Positions 63,436 through 64,000 of a DNA stretch of 64,000 nt are shown in pieces. The DNA comes from Streptomyces sp. NBC_00358 (GTDB taxonomy: Bacteria > Actinomycetota > Actinomycetes > Streptomycetales > Streptomycetaceae): positions 8,618,001 through 8,682,000 of the forward strand of contig NZ_CP107976.1 in NCBI RefSeq assembly GCF_036099295.1. Direction: 5' to 3'. The stretch's first letter is position 1; each line of letters starts with the position of its first letter. Below the pieces are notes generated by a model. It did no database searches. It was not told the origin of the DNA and saw nothing but the letters and a program-made list of their open reading frames with translations. The translations under genes and the position numbers were made by a program.

Positions 63436-64000
63436 CCGATCCGTACCGGGTGTTCCGCGGGGCTCTGCCGGACGTCTGCTCCGACGACCCGGCCCGCATG
63501 GTCTTCGTCGGCGACGCCGAGGGGCGCTGCGAGGTGTTCACCTGGGACGCGGACGCCCGCACGGTCCGCCAGGTCACCGACCGCCCCGGCGGGACGGCGC
63601 ACTGCGCGATCGACGCCGACGCCCACGTGTGGTGGTTCGAGGACGACGCGGAGGGGAACGGCCGTTGGTGGTTCCGGGCGTTCGAGGGCGGACCGCGGCT
63701 GCCCGCCCTGCCCGGAGCGCCCGCCGGGCAGCCGCGCGGTCTGGCCATGGCACCGGACGGGACGGTCGCGGCGGCCGTCGCCGACGCCGACACCACGACC
63801 CTCCTGGTCGGACGACGCGGCCGCGCCCCGCGCGTCGTGCTCCGCACGCCTGCCCCGTTCCGGCTCGCCGGCATCAGCGCGGACGGTGATCTGCTCGCCC
63901 TCGCGGCGGCGCCCGGGGACGACCCGGCGGTCACCGTCCTGACCGCACGGGGCGAGCCGGTGGCCGTGCTCTCGGGGAGTGGAGAACCTGGACCATCAAG
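63432..64000 (+). CDS. N-terminal part of an S9-type peptidase/beta-propeller protein (partial)
   Basis: The frame opens at ATG 63432, overlapping the MFS stop, and runs off the end of the window (189 codons visible, no stop). Repeated propeller-blade sequences are seen: RMVFVGDAEGRCEVFTWDAD, HVWWFEDDAEGNGRWWFRAF, QPRGLAMAPDGTVAAAVADA and LAGISADGDLLALAAAPGDD. This matches the N-terminal propeller of prolyl-oligopeptidase-family (S9) acylaminoacyl peptidases of Streptomyces; the hydrolase domain would lie beyond base 64000. No signal peptide is present. Confidence 0.72.
   Translation, partial: MTDPYRVFRGALPDVCSDDPARMVFVGDAEGRCEVFTWDADARTVRQVTDRPGGTAHCAIDADAHVWWFEDDAEGNGRWWFRAFEGGPRLPALPGAPAGQPRGLAMAPDGTVAAAVADADTTTLLVGRRGRAPRVVLRTPAPFRLAGISADGDLLALAAAPGDDPAVTVLTARGEPVAVLSGSGEPGPS

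Overview
The window is a piece of a Streptomyces (or very close relative) chromosome. The DNA is very GC-rich, codon third positions are almost all G or C, GTG and TTG starts are common, and the families present are typical of the genus: SpoIIE/STAS/HATPase regulators, a SARP, a LAL regulator, DUF2236, a sortase-E substrate, and a c-di-AMP riboswitch on a cell-wall hydrolase homologue. I see no insertion sequences, prophage or CRISPR array.

Layout. 1-7474: a stress/sigma-control module (small membrane protein, SpoIIE phosphatase, a broken B12-sensor gene, STAS anti-anti-sigma factor, PRC-barrel protein, HATPase anti-sigma kinase, fasciclin lipoprotein, YihY and GlsB membrane proteins). 7778-14176: unlinked genes (cysteine-desulfurase-like enzyme, L,D-transpeptidase, secreted SGNH esterase, MerR/B12-type regulator, DUF2236 oxygenase). 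14495-21790: a probable catabolic island of IclR regulator, ornithine-cyclodeaminase-like enzyme, amidohydrolase, an M19-dipeptidase homologue without the usual metal ligands, class-III aminotransferase and Lrp regulator. 21809-34340: transporters, small enzymes and regulators (FUSC, GNAT behind a perfect CebR-type operator, DHA2 MFS with MarR, exonuclease, MerR plus partner, DinB, VOC, GH16-like, alpha/beta hydrolase). 34845-46238: c-di-AMP riboswitch with an NlpC/P60 protein whose catalytic Cys is Pro, PadR with DUF2306, a second SpoIIE phosphatase, a sortase-anchored DUF1996 protein and the initiator tRNA.

46276-61089 is the most interesting part: a RiPP-like locus. Seven genes lie on the minus strand, reading from 52935 down to 46276: a 26-residue peptide ending in Cys; an M50 membrane protease with an N-terminal PqqD-like domain; a TPR protein; a flavin reductase; a P450; a 28-31-residue peptide with an aromatic C-terminus; and a second P450. 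Divergent from them is an HFCD (EpiD/LanD-type) flavoprotein with both family signatures. A LAL regulator, an AfsR-type SARP and an IclR regulator follow. The two peptide genes are far below usual gene-calling size and were read directly from the DNA. My inference is that the aromatic peptide is crosslinked by the P450s and the Cys-ending peptide is oxidatively decarboxylated by the HFCD enzyme. I recognise no dehydratase, YcaO, radical SAM or lasso cyclase, so the second product would not be a standard lanthipeptide or thioamitide.

61137-61284 (minus strand) has the marks of a free-standing small RNA: a TATGAT -10 box, a tRNA-sized cloverleaf without a canonical T-loop, and a perfect intrinsic terminator with a U-run. 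The window ends with an MFS exporter and the start of an S9-type peptidase.

Coordinates of hairpins and motifs were counted by eye. Folding energies, homology searches and domain scores were not computed.
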